In this document: positions 1-7,899 of the stretch, one piece after another
Position numbering within the stretch: position 1 is the first letter of the stretch
Layout: each line of letters opens with the position of its first letter
From: Ignavibacteria bacterium
GTDB lineage: Bacteria; Bacteroidota; Ignavibacteria; Ignavibacteriales; Ignavibacteriaceae
Assembly: GCA_030684555.1 (NCBI GenBank)
Contig: JAUXVN010000093.1
Location: 1-34,048 of the forward strand
DNA: 34,048 nt
Direction of reading: 5' to 3'
The notes under the pieces: model-generated
Seen by the model: only the letters and a program-made list of their open reading frames with translations
Databases searched by the model: none
What the model was told of the DNA's origin: nothing
Position numbers and translations under genes: made by a program

Positions 1-96
1 TCTTATAAATATTATCTTACTACTTTGGGAAAAGAAGCTATCGTAGCAGCTCAACTTGTTAAAGATGTAATTTTGGTGCCTGCTTTCAATTACTAA
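1..96 (+). CDS. C-terminal end of an unidentified protein (partial, enters from left)
   Basis: An open frame runs from the first base to a TAA at 94-96 and gives the last 31 residues of a protein. The tail reads like the wing strand and last helix of a winged-helix domain (YYLTTLGKEAIVAA, then a hydrophobic helix ending VPAFNY). That is only a resemblance, and I cannot name the family. The 73 bases between its stop and the ABC ATPase gene hold no clear terminator or promoter, so I cannot say whether it belongs to the same transcript. Confidence 0.45.
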   Translation, partial: SYKYYLTTLGKEAIVAAQLVKDVILVPAFNY

Positions 97-169
97 ATAT
101 TCTGCCAACTATTACACGAACTTTACTAATAAGGTACTAACTTCTTTCTTCTAAAATAACGGAAAAATT

Positions 170-1111
170 ATGAATGCAATTGAGGTAAATAATCTGACAA
201 AGGAATTCGGAAAATTCACTGCTGTTGATAATGTAAATTTCAACGTAAAGCAGGGAGAGATTTTCGGATTCCTCGGCGCCAACGGAGCGGGTAAATCTAC
301 TACCATAAGGATGCTTATCGGAATATTAGAACCTACATCCGGGGACGCACTTGTAAGTGGTTACAGTATTAAAAATCAATCAGATCTTGTCAAAAAGAAT
401 ATCGGATATATGTCTCAGAAATTTTCTCTTTATAATGATTTGACTGTAGTCGAAAACATCAGATTCTTTGCTGGAATTTATGGTTTGGATGGAAAGAAAT
501 ATGAAGAAAGAAAAAAATGGGTACTGAAAGTTGCGAATCTAGAAAATATGGAAAATGTCATAACAAGCTCTTTGCCGGGAGGAATTAAACAACGTTTGGC
601 GCTTGGTACTGCGGTTATTCACGAACCTAAAATTGTATTTCTTGACGAGCCAACGAGCGGCGTTGATCCAATCTCGCGCAGAAATTTTTGGGATTTGATT
701 AACGAGCTTTCGGATGGCGGAACCACAGTGCTTGTTACAACACACTATTTAGATGAAGCAGAATTTTGTAATGATATTATTTTAATTAATGCAGGCAAGC
801 TCATCGCTCAGGGAAATTCCACAGAGCTCAAATCAAACTACATCAAAAACCCGATACTTGAAATAGAAAGTGACCGGGTGGTTGACAGCCTCGAAATTTT
901 AGAGAAAGAAAAATGGGTTGGTGAAACATCAATCTTTGGCAACTACATCCATGTTATTCTAAATGATAGCACAATTAACGAACAACATATTTATCAATTG
1001 CTGCAAGAAAAAAATGGAATTGCCGTGAAGAGAGTAGAAAAAATTACTCCAACGCTTGAAGACGTATTTATTCATCTAATTGAAAAGGACAGCAAGAAAA
1101 ATGTTCAATAG
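170..1111 (+). CDS. ABC-2 type exporter, ATP-binding protein
   Basis: Cytoplasmic ATPase of an ABC exporter of the YhiH/YbhF/drug-export type; it powers the two permeases encoded next. The nucleotide-binding domain is complete: Walker A GANGAGKST (residues 36-44), Q-loop Gln83, signature LPGGIKQRL (135-143, where the textbook form is LSGGQ), Walker B IVFLDE (155-160) and H-loop His192 in TTHYLDEAE. Residues about 220-313 form the C-terminal extension usual for ABC-2 ATPases. At 313 aa the length is normal for the group. The ATG at 170 is preceded by a purine stretch (ggaaaaa). The stop overlaps the first permease start by 11 bases, so the pair is probably translationally coupled. Relatives often sit beside a HlyD-like adaptor and TolC; none is adjacent here. 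Substrate unknown. Confidence 0.93.
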   Translation: MNAIEVNNLTKEFGKFTAVDNVNFNVKQGEIFGFLGANGAGKSTTIRMLIGILEPTSGDALVSGYSIKNQSDLVKKNIGYMSQKFSLYNDLTVVENIRFFAGIYGLDGKKYEERKKWVLKVANLENMENVITSSLPGGIKQRLALGTAVIHEPKIVFLDEPTSGVDPISRRNFWDLINELSDGGTTVLVTTHYLDEAEFCNDIILINAGKLIAQGNSTELKSNYIKNPILEIESDRVVDSLEILEKEKWVGETSIFGNYIHVILNDSTINEQHIYQLLQEKNGIAVKRVEKITPTLEDVFIHLIEKDSKKNVQ

Positions 1112-2231
1112 AATATTTGCAATTGCAAAAAAAGAAATGCGCCAATTAAAGCGGGATATGAGAATGCTCTTCATTGTCTTCTTCTTCCCCGTTGTGCTGC
1201 TGGCAATTTTTGGTTATGCAATTAACTTCGATGTGCATCACATTAAAATTGCTGTGTACGACCAAGACCGCTCTGAGTACACTAGAGATTACGTTAGCGG
1301 CTTAATAAGTTCCGAGTATTTCGACCTTGTTACATACATAGATAACGATGATCAGATTAAAAAATTATTGGATGAAAAGATTGTACAAGTTGTAGTTGTT
1401 TTCCCGAAAGATCTATCTAGAAAATTATTATCCAAGCAGGAAGTTAAAATCCAATTTTTAGTTGATGGCGTGGATGGCACTTCCGCCAATGTGATTCAAA
1501 ACTATGTCAATGCAGCTACCTTCAGTTATTCCCTTCAGCTAACTAAAGAATATCTCGCCGTTACCGGTAAGCAATTTTACGTGCCGATTGATCTTCAACC
1601 ACGATTTTGGTTTAACCCGGATTTACAATCAACCCGATTTCTTATCCCCGGTTTGATGGGAATGATATTAATAATTACAGCGGTAATTTCCATCTCCCTT
1701 TCCATCGTAAGAGAAAAAGAGAGAGGCACAATCGAGCAGATTAATGTTTCGCCCCTTTCATCAATAGAATTTATTCTCGGCAAAACAATTCCATACATTG
1801 TAATCTCTTTGATTAACGCTACAATTGTTTTACTTGCCGGATACATTCTCTTTGACATAGTTATTAAAGGAAATATACTCTTGTTGCTCTTCGGAACATT
1901 CGCGTTTCTTTTTGCTGCATTAAGTTTGGGAGTTTTTATCTCAACTATATCAGATTCACAGCAGGTTGCTTTTCAGGCTGCAAATGTTACTTCATTGCTT
2001 CCTTCATTAATTCTTTCCGGATTTATTTTTCCGATAGAAAGCATGCCGGTTGCTATTCAGATACTCACAAACATTACTCCGGCAAAATTTTACATCGTCA
2101 TTCTTAGAGCAATTCTTTTAAGAGGTGCGGGCATTTCCGCTTTCTGGGATCAATTAATCTATCTCGGAATTTTCGGAATTTTCTTTATTGCGCTTGCAAC
2201 GGTGGTAGATAAAAAATCAAAAAATAAGTGA
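1101..2231 (+). CDS. ABC-2 type exporter, permease subunit 1
   Basis: Inner-membrane permease of the ABC-2 (YhhJ/YbhS-like) class, 376 aa from the ATG at 1101. The layout is typical: one N-terminal membrane helix (about residues 17-40, after a KKEMRQLKRD amphipathic stretch), a large external loop to about residue 180, then five hydrophobic segments, with the cytoplasmic REKERGTIEQINVSPLS motif before the third. A TTG at 1080 would add seven residues, but the ATG has a better-placed AAGGAC ribosome site at 1085-1090 and a start like that of the sister gene. It overlaps the ATPase gene by 11 bases and the frame of the next permease by a few bases. It probably pairs with the second permease as a heterodimer. 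Confidence 0.9.
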   Translation: MFNRIFAIAKKEMRQLKRDMRMLFIVFFFPVVLLAIFGYAINFDVHHIKIAVYDQDRSEYTRDYVSGLISSEYFDLVTYIDNDDQIKKLLDEKIVQVVVVFPKDLSRKLLSKQEVKIQFLVDGVDGTSANVIQNYVNAATFSYSLQLTKEYLAVTGKQFYVPIDLQPRFWFNPDLQSTRFLIPGLMGMILIITAVISISLSIVREKERGTIEQINVSPLSSIEFILGKTIPYIVISLINATIVLLAGYILFDIVIKGNILLLLFGTFAFLFAALSLGVFISTISDSQQVAFQAANVTSLLPSLILSGFIFPIESMPVAIQILTNITPAKFYIVILRAILLRGAGISAFWDQLIYLGIFGIFFIALATVVDKKSKNK

Positions 2232-2236
2232 GAACT

Positions 2237-3367
2237 ATGAAAACGATCTTTCAATTTATTATTAAAGAGTTATTGCAGGTAAAACGGGATAAAAAAATGC
2301 TCGTAGTAATTTTTATGGCTCCTATCTTGCAGCTAATATTCCTTGGTTATGCCGCCAACATGGATGTTAATGTCATTCACACAACAATTTACGACCAGGA
2401 TAAAACATCTACCAGCCGCGATTTTATAAAGCGGTTTGAGCAATCGGGATATTTCAAGTTAGATTATTATGTGGATAATTATGATGAAGTAACCGATCTC
2501 TTGAATGAAGGGAAAACACTTGTTGCTATAATTATTCCAAAAGATTTTGAAAAGAAAATTAAGAGACGCGAAACGGCACCGCTTCAAACTTTATTTGAAG
2601 GCTCGGACGGTAATAAAGCATCGATAGCGCTAGGATTCATTCAAGGAATCACAACAAAATTTTCGCAGGGAATTGTAGCTGAAACCAAAGATAAACTTGG
2701 AATGAAAATTTCCTTAAGTGGTTCTTTAGTTCCGGAAGTTCGTGTTTGGTATAACCCGGAAATGAAAACACGTAATTATATGGTGCCGGGAATTTTGGGA
2801 CTGATCTTGATGATCTCAACAATCTCTTTAATGTCAATGGCAGTTGTTAGAGAGCGTGAGATTGGAACGCTTGAACAATTGATTGTTACTCCAATAAAGA
2901 ATTATCAACTCATACTCGGAAAACTGATTCCCTTCACACTAATTGGTTTTGTTGTATTAATAATCGTATTGGTTATTATGACGCAGTGGTTTGGAATTGT
3001 AGTGCGCGGAAACAAACTGTTTCTTCTTTTCACCGCATTACTATTTGTTCTTTCAAATTTAGGGATCGGATTATTTATCTCGACAGTATCTAAAACACAA
3101 CAGCAAGCAATGATGGCGTCTGTCTTCGCGATAATGATGCCGATGATTTATCTCTCAGGATTTGCTTTCCCAATAGAAAACATGCCGAAGGTTGTGCAAT
3201 ATATTACTTATATAATACCATTGAAATATTTCATCATCATCATTCGTGGCATTGTGTTAAAGGGGATTGGTTTTTCATCTTTATGGCTTGAAACATTAAT
3301 ACTTTTTGGTATGGGAATAGCTCTCTTGATATTTAGTTCGCTAAGGTTCAGTAAAAAAATAGAATAA
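2237..3367 (+). CDS. ABC-2 type exporter, permease subunit 2
   Basis: Second ABC-2 permease, 376 aa from ATG 2237, the same length as its neighbour. It has the same architecture: a first helix after KELLQVKRDKKM, a long extracytoplasmic loop, the VREREIGTLEQLIVTP motif, and a block of membrane helices with the late LSGFAFPIENMP stretch that both permeases share. A GTG at 2228 overlaps the upstream stop and is a possible alternative start adding three residues. The two permeases are clearly diverged duplicates, and the operon has one ATPase, so the natural reading is a heterodimeric membrane part with an ATPase homodimer. The substrate cannot be read from sequence. Confidence 0.9.
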   Translation: MKTIFQFIIKELLQVKRDKKMLVVIFMAPILQLIFLGYAANMDVNVIHTTIYDQDKTSTSRDFIKRFEQSGYFKLDYYVDNYDEVTDLLNEGKTLVAIIIPKDFEKKIKRRETAPLQTLFEGSDGNKASIALGFIQGITTKFSQGIVAETKDKLGMKISLSGSLVPEVRVWYNPEMKTRNYMVPGILGLILMISTISLMSMAVVREREIGTLEQLIVTPIKNYQLILGKLIPFTLIGFVVLIIVLVIMTQWFGIVVRGNKLFLLFTALLFVLSNLGIGLFISTVSKTQQQAMMASVFAIMMPMIYLSGFAFPIENMPKVVQYITYIIPLKYFIIIIRGIVLKGIGFSSLWLETLILFGMGIALLIFSSLRFSKKIE

Positions 3368-3368
3368 A

Positions 3369-3709
3369 ATGATTTTTTCAAAAAATCACACAGGAAACAA
3401 TCTGCAATATAGTTTTGATTCCAAGAAAGTTGCACACTACGATGACTTAGCTCGTAAAGCCGTTTTCGGTTACGATCAGCTTTTCACTATGGCTTTATCG
3501 CTTTTAGTGGAGAAGGAGAAGCAGAATGAATCTGCAAATGTTTTGATAGTGGGTTCCGGAACCGGAATGGAATTAACTATCAACTACTTGAAAACAGCTA
3601 TTGGGGACTGGATTTCTTGTTGTATGAACGTTATGGAGATTATAAATATTTCCATAATACTCAAGATGCAAACTCAGCATTAAGAGTTTATTTTAAGCAA
3701 AATATTTAA
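3369..3709 (+). pseudogene. Chimeric remnant: methyltransferase N-terminus joined out of frame to another gene's tail
   Basis: The frame starting at ATG 3369 encodes the head of a SAM-dependent methyltransferase (class I): a YDQLFTMALSLL helix followed by the SAM-binding strand and loop VLIVGSGTGMEL (about residues 59-70). It then runs on for about 35 unlike residues to a stop at 3681-3683. In a second frame, shifted by two bases, a sensible hydrophobic/aromatic tail starts around 3572 (YWGLDFLLYERYGDYKYF) and runs to TAA 3707-3709. The simplest reading is a deletion that joined the methyltransferase start to the end of another gene. A whole methyltransferase of this type would be about 200 aa or more. 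It begins two bases after the permease stop, so the intact ancestor was probably part of the exporter operon. Confidence 0.6.
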
Positions 3710-3769
3710 TAGAACAATTGATTCAACGAATCGTTCATAATTACATTAAAATACATGAAAGGTATAACA

Positions 3770-4138
3770 ATGAATAAAACAATCTATAAAAAAATAGCGG
3801 CAAGCGTTGCTGTTGTTTTCAGTCTTCTCACTATTGTAGAAGGTACTCAAGTGCTGTTGGGAATTACTCAACCGGAGTATGTTGTGCTTACTCCTTTACT
3901 CATTTACAATGTGCTCATGGGATTCTTTGGTCTTTTTGCCGGCATAGTGCTATGGATAAACTACGCATGGTCGTTAAGACTTACAACAATGGTTGTTGCA
4001 GCGCATCTGATCGTATTGCTTATTGTTGGAGTAATCTACTTTTCCGGCGGCGCTGTTGCCTCGCACAGTGTAAATGCTATGGTCATCCGGTCAGTGATTT
4101 GGATAGCAATTACACTGGTCGCCTGGAAAACCCGATAA
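3770..4138 (+). CDS. Small four-helix membrane protein, function unknown
   Basis: Hydrophobic protein of 122 aa with four predicted membrane segments: about residues 9-27, 38-62, 68-90 and 98-118, with few charged residues between. It ends VAWKTR. I do not recognise a named family. ATG 3770 is chosen over ATG 3755 because GAAAGG at 3756-3761 sits as its ribosome site. Its neighbours are the methyltransferase remnant before it and a small secreted protein 53 bases after it. No sequence feature suggests a catalytic role. Confidence 0.75.
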   Translation: MNKTIYKKIAASVAVVFSLLTIVEGTQVLLGITQPEYVVLTPLLIYNVLMGFFGLFAGIVLWINYAWSLRLTTMVVAAHLIVLLIVGVIYFSGGAVASHSVNAMVIRSVIWIAITLVAWKTR

Positions 4139-4191
4139 ACCTGTTGCCGAGAAATAAAACGAATATCAATCAATACATTTAAGGATATGCA

Positions 4192-4593
4192 ATGAAAGTA
4201 AAAATTTTAGTCATCATGCTTGGTTTAATTTTCGTTAGTAAAATAAACGCTCAGGATCAAGTATCGCTTTTAGAAATGGATAAAGTAAAAGAATATTTAA
4301 CGCTCAACGCGGATCAATATAAAACAATCAATGCAAAGGTTGTGCAAATAAAAGAGATTCTTGAAGAGGATAAGGAAACAATAGCGGCTTTAAAAGCACG
4401 ATTCAAGAGCGGTGATGAACCGGGATTCTTTGAAAAAATTAAAGTCAAAAGAGCAAGGGATAATAGAGTTGACAAAATAAACGATCTTTTAGATGATATT
4501 GAAAAACAATTAAATAGTGGACAGAAAAACAAATTCAAGAATATCGCAAAACCCGGACTGAAAGCGTTAAACAAAAAGGAATTAGCCGAATAA
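4192..4593 (+). CDS. Secreted Spy/CpxP-like small helical protein
   Basis: Exported protein of 133 aa with a signal peptide (KVKILVIMLGLIFVSKINA, predicted cleavage before QDQ). The mature part is almost wholly helical and highly charged. A phrase like the LTxxQ motif occurs twice (YLTLNADQYKTIN near residue 36 and LNSGQKNKF near residue 107), as in periplasmic Spy/CpxP and metal-sensor-like proteins, which bind misfolded or unfolded proteins or modulate stress signalling. Family membership is inferred from this pattern and could be wrong. AAGGATATGC directly before the ATG is a good ribosome site. The next gene downstream is an ECF sigma factor, a common setting for such proteins, but 357 bases of repeat sequence lie between them. 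Confidence 0.65.
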   Translation: MKVKILVIMLGLIFVSKINAQDQVSLLEMDKVKEYLTLNADQYKTINAKVVQIKEILEEDKETIAALKARFKSGDEPGFFEKIKVKRARDNRVDKINDLLDDIEKQLNSGQKNKFKNIAKPGLKALNKKELAE

Positions 4594-4752
4594 ATTATAA
4601 TCTGACCTTACGCAGAAGATATAAAAAAAAGACTACTTGTCATTCTGTTCGCCATGGCGAATTGTTTCAGAATCTGTTTTCCCATAATATTTAGATGCTG
4701 ACCCGCCTGAGGCGGGCAAGCATGACATCTTCGTAAGGTGAGTTATAATTTT
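4592..4752. repeat. Intergenic nested inverted-repeat element
   Basis: This makes up most of the 357-base gap 4594-4950. The outer arms are imperfect inverted copies: 4592-4620 (containing ACCTTACG) and 4727-4752 (containing CGTAAGGT), both reaching into TTATAAT. Inside are a perfect 14-base palindrome TTCGCCATGGCGAA (4648-4661), a GC-rich hairpin CCCGCC-tga-GGCGGG (4702-4716), and a TGTCATTCTG ... GCATGACA pair (about 4638-4647 and 4719-4726). The type is familiar from Bacteroidota/Ignavibacteria intergenic regions. The rest of the gap (4753-4950) is AT-rich with no gene; a convincing promoter for the sigma gene was not found. Confidence 0.7.
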
Positions 4753-4950
4753 ATTTATCTAAAAATACACTCCAATAATGCGCAATTACTTTTGTCGTGT
4801 TTAAATTAAACACAACTTATATTTCGTTCTATTCAATAGAAAATAATTTCCATAGAAGCACCGGTTTTTGTTGAGCTATGTGTCTAATCTTGTATAAAAA
4901 GGATTTTCCTATTATGAATTCATTGCAAAAGAATAGCGAGTCTTGAGTTA

Positions 4951-5517
4951 ATGGAAGAAAAGCAAATAATTGAACATCTCAAAAACGGTGATGAGTTTAT
5001 CTATAAATATGTATATGATCAATATTCACGTATGGTTTATAGTGTTTGCTTTCGTATGACCGGTAATAAAGAAGAAGCTGAAGATGTTACTCAAGATGTT
5101 TTTATTAAGCTTTTTAATTCGATTAATTATTTTCACGAAGATTCCAAACTATCAACCTGGATTTACCAGATAACCGTGAACACTTCTCTAAACAGATTAA
5201 GAAGAAAAAAAGTAATCAACTTCTTATCTCTAAATTTTTGGGAAGATGAAAAAGGAGAGAAAGAAATGGCTGTTGATAATATTACACCGGAGACTAATTT
5301 GGAGAAATCGGAAATACAGCAAATAGTTCAAGAAGCAATAAATTCCCTTCCGGCGAAGCAGAAAACCGCAATAATTTTATCCCGTTATGAAGAGTTATCC
5401 TATAAAGAAATATCAAAAGTAATGGAACTCGGTGTTTCCGCGGTGGAATCGCTGATCTTCCGCGCAAAAGAGAATTTAGCGAAAAAGCTTATTCACCTTA
5501 AAGAAAATTATTATTGA
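4951..5517 (+). CDS. ECF-type RNA polymerase sigma factor
   Basis: Sigma-70 family factor of the extracytoplasmic-function class, 188 aa, the usual length. Region 2 spans about residues 18-86 (YSRMVYSVCFRMTGNKEEAEDVTQDVF is its core; then LSTWIYQITVNTSLNRLRRKK). Region 4 spans about residues 128-180 (LPAKQKTAIILSRYEELSYKEIS, then the recognition helix GVSAVESLIFRAKENL). It would direct polymerase to a small regulon in response to an envelope or stress signal. ECF genes usually have an anti-sigma gene next to them; here the next gene, 99 bases on, is a membrane hybrid kinase instead. The upstream Spy-like protein could be part of the same response, which is inference. Confidence 0.93.
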   Translation: MEEKQIIEHLKNGDEFIYKYVYDQYSRMVYSVCFRMTGNKEEAEDVTQDVFIKLFNSINYFHEDSKLSTWIYQITVNTSLNRLRRKKVINFLSLNFWEDEKGEKEMAVDNITPETNLEKSEIQQIVQEAINSLPAKQKTAIILSRYEELSYKEISKVMELGVSAVESLIFRAKENLAKKLIHLKENYY

Positions 5518-5616
5518 CCGCAAGTTTTAATCTTATTCTGTTTCCAATTATATTAGAAAAAGATAATAATCCTATTATTGCTCTTTCGTTAATTTAAAAT
5601 TTGGAGACATCCTAAC

Positions 5617-7326
5617 ATGAAAACTACCATTGGAATAAAAATCGGCTTTGCCTTTTTTGTTCTGTTATTACTATTTGGAGTTATAGGGACTAATATATAT
5701 TACAGTGTTAATGATGGGATGATCACTCTTGAACAAATTAAGGAAGAAGCCCGGAAGCAAATTAAAGTAGGAAATCTTAGATTCAAAGTTACTCAAGTAT
5801 TGATGGCAGGCAATGATTACGTTATAACGAATAAAGAATTTTACAAACAAGAATATCAAAAACTGAATGCTTTGTTAGATAAAGATTATCTTGATTTTAT
5901 TCAATCCGATTTAACTGATAAAGAAAAACAACTTGCATACGAGATTAAGATAGACATTGATTCTATCCGAATATACTCAGAAAGAATTTTTTCTATAACA
6001 AATCCGCGTCAATCGAGCTATGCTTGGGAATTAATGGAAATAATGGATTATAGTTTTGGAAATGCTGTTAATGCTAAAACAACCCTGATATTTGATGGAG
6101 TTTCTGAAAGAATAGAAGAAAATAGTACAAATGCGGAAATGGCTAAACAAAAAATTATTACGTTTGTTCAGCGCACGATATTGATAAGTCTAATTTTCAG
6201 TTTAATAATAATATACCTCAGCATAGTTAAAATTGCCCGTCCAATTAAGAAAATTACAGAAGCCTCTAAATTTATAGCAAAAGGAGATTATACTAAGAGA
6301 CTTGAAATTAAAACACATGATGAAATTGCATCTCTTGCAGATTCATTTAACCTTATGTCTGAATCAATACAGCAGGCTCAAAAAGCGCTTGAAGACAGCA
6401 AACGGTTAACTGAAACTATTGTTGCAACTGCACCGGCCGGTTTATTGGTATTTGATTCAAAGGGGAAAATTATGATCGCGAACAACTCTTTTTGTAATAA
6501 CTTCAACCTTGTTCAAAATTCTCTGCTCTATCAAAATATTGGACCAATGTTCGAAGAGTTAAAGTTAACCGAAGAATGTCGAAGCCATATTCTTACACGC
6601 GAACCTATAACTGATGTTGAATGCAGCTATTCAAATCCCATAAAAGGTTTAAGAATTATGAACTTAACGCTCTACGCGATAAAGCTCAATAACGGGGAAA
6701 GTCTTCTTATCATTGAGGATATTACCGAACGGAAACAGAACGAACAAGAACTAATCAAAGCAAAAGAAAAAGCGGAATCTTCTAACAAACTAAAGGATAC
6801 TTTTATTGCTAACATATCACACGAAATAAGAACTCCTCTTAACGGGATATTGGGCTTAGCAAGCATAATCAGTGAAACATATTCGCAAAACATCCTTGAA
6901 GACGATAAACAGTTATTTGATGGAATAAAGGATTCAAGCAATCGAATAATTAGAACCGTTGATATGATATTGAATTATTCGCGGCTCCAAGCTGGTGAAT
7001 TTCCTATAAGTCCGAAAGCAATAGATATCGCATCAATTTGTAAAAAGTTGGTTAGAGAATTTAAAGTAGCGGCAGATGTAAAAACCCTTGACCTTTTATT
7101 CGAAAACAAATGCAAAAACTCTACTGTTTTTGCAGATGATTATTCTTTAACTCAAACGGTTTCCAATTTAATAGATAATGCAATTAAGTACACGAAGAAG
7201 GGATTTGTAAAATTAGTTCTTTATAAAGAAGGGACAGATGAATTAATGCTCGATGTGCAAGACAGCGGAATTGGAATTGCAGAGGATTATCTGAATAAGG
7301 TATTTACCCCATATATGCAGGAATAA
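5617..7326 (+). CDS. Hybrid sensor histidine kinase, N-terminal part (split by in-frame TAA)
   Basis: Membrane sensor kinase, 569 aa to the interrupting stop. Order: TM1 (about residues 8-29), extracytoplasmic helical sensor region (30-185), TM2 (about 188-207), HAMP (207-260), PAS (about 265-375), coiled coil, HisKA with NISHEIRTPLNG and phospho-acceptor His402, then HATPase with N box NLIDNAIKY, D box DVQDSGIGI and F box FTPYMQ. It stops at TAA 7324-7326, between the F and G2 boxes of the ATP-binding domain. The next codon resumes the same frame and the same domain, so this is one gene with one nonsense codon. Without the rest it lacks the G2 box and should not bind ATP normally. AATTTGGAGACAT before the ATG provides a ribosome site. 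Confidence 0.85.
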   Translation: MKTTIGIKIGFAFFVLLLLFGVIGTNIYYSVNDGMITLEQIKEEARKQIKVGNLRFKVTQVLMAGNDYVITNKEFYKQEYQKLNALLDKDYLDFIQSDLTDKEKQLAYEIKIDIDSIRIYSERIFSITNPRQSSYAWELMEIMDYSFGNAVNAKTTLIFDGVSERIEENSTNAEMAKQKIITFVQRTILISLIFSLIIIYLSIVKIARPIKKITEASKFIAKGDYTKRLEIKTHDEIASLADSFNLMSESIQQAQKALEDSKRLTETIVATAPAGLLVFDSKGKIMIANNSFCNNFNLVQNSLLYQNIGPMFEELKLTEECRSHILTREPITDVECSYSNPIKGLRIMNLTLYAIKLNNGESLLIIEDITERKQNEQELIKAKEKAESSNKLKDTFIANISHEIRTPLNGILGLASIISETYSQNILEDDKQLFDGIKDSSNRIIRTVDMILNYSRLQAGEFPISPKAIDIASICKKLVREFKVAADVKTLDLLFENKCKNSTVFADDYSLTQTVSNLIDNAIKYTKKGFVKLVLYKEGTDELMLDVQDSGIGIAEDYLNKVFTPYMQE

Positions 7327-7899
7327 ATGGGATATACCAGAGCATATGAAGGAGTTGGACTAGGTCTTGCTATAGTTAAGCAGTTTTTGAAATTGAATAA
7401 TGCAAATATTTCCGTGGTTAGCAAAAAAGGAGTAGGAACAACCTTTACCATTAATTTCGGCAAAGAGATTCAACCCAAAACAGAGACAATTATTACGGAA
7501 AAAGTTAGTCGCGATGTTGAAACATTGGCAGTAGAAAAAAAACAGGTATTTCTTTTGGTCGAAGATGATTTCGTTAATCAAGTGACAATCAAAAGGTTTT
7601 TGAGAAGTGAATATAAGATCTTAACAACAGATTCTTCTGAAGAAGCTGTTGATATTCTTCAGAAAAACAACGTTGATATAATATTGATGGATGTATCAAT
7701 TAATGGGGCAAAGAACGGATTAGAATTAACAAAAGACTTAAAAGCTTCAAAAGAATTTTCGCAAATACCGATAATAATAATAACAGCCCATGCATTTGAA
7801 AATGACAGAAAAAACGCATTCCAAGCCGGATGTGATGAATACTTATCAAAACCATTTACAAAAGAGTTATTACTTGATACTATTGCAAAGTTTGTGTAG
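7327..7899 (+). CDS. Hybrid sensor histidine kinase, C-terminal part (G2 box plus receiver)
   Basis: Same frame as the preceding piece, starting right after its TAA (TAAATG). Residues 1-45 complete the HATPase fold (YEGVGLGLAIVKQFLKL is the G2 box; then GTTFTINF). About residues 75-190 form a response-regulator receiver with acidic pocket EDD, phospho-acceptor Asp122 (IILMDVS), the conserved Thr in IIITAH and Lys in LSKPF. The restored protein would be 760 residues with the stop replaced by one residue; related kinases commonly read PY-QEE-GYTR here, so TAA is probably a mutated GAA. The ATG is a normal internal Met that could allow reinitiation, which would make a receiver with half an ATPase domain. 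It may be a pseudogene, a sequencing error or a readthrough case. Confidence 0.8.
   Translation: MGYTRAYEGVGLGLAIVKQFLKLNNANISVVSKKGVGTTFTINFGKEIQPKTETIITEKVSRDVETLAVEKKQVFLLVEDDFVNQVTIKRFLRSEYKILTTDSSEEAVDILQKNNVDIILMDVSINGAKNGLELTKDLKASKEFSQIPIIIITAHAFENDRKNAFQAGCDEYLSKPFTKELLLDTIAKFV

Noticed and set aside
3720-3732. Small inverted repeat GATTC-aac-GAATC ahead of the four-helix membrane protein
   Set aside because: A 5-base stem in AT-rich sequence is expected by chance and has no T run behind it.
3952-4182. 76-codon frame overlapping the small membrane protein
   Set aside because: Shifted frame inside a better-supported gene; Cys/Arg-rich with no recognisable pattern.
4753-4950. Possible promoter for the ECF sigma gene (TAATCTTG near 4890)
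   Set aside because: One mismatch to TAnnTTTG and no -33 element at a proper distance; not strong enough to list.
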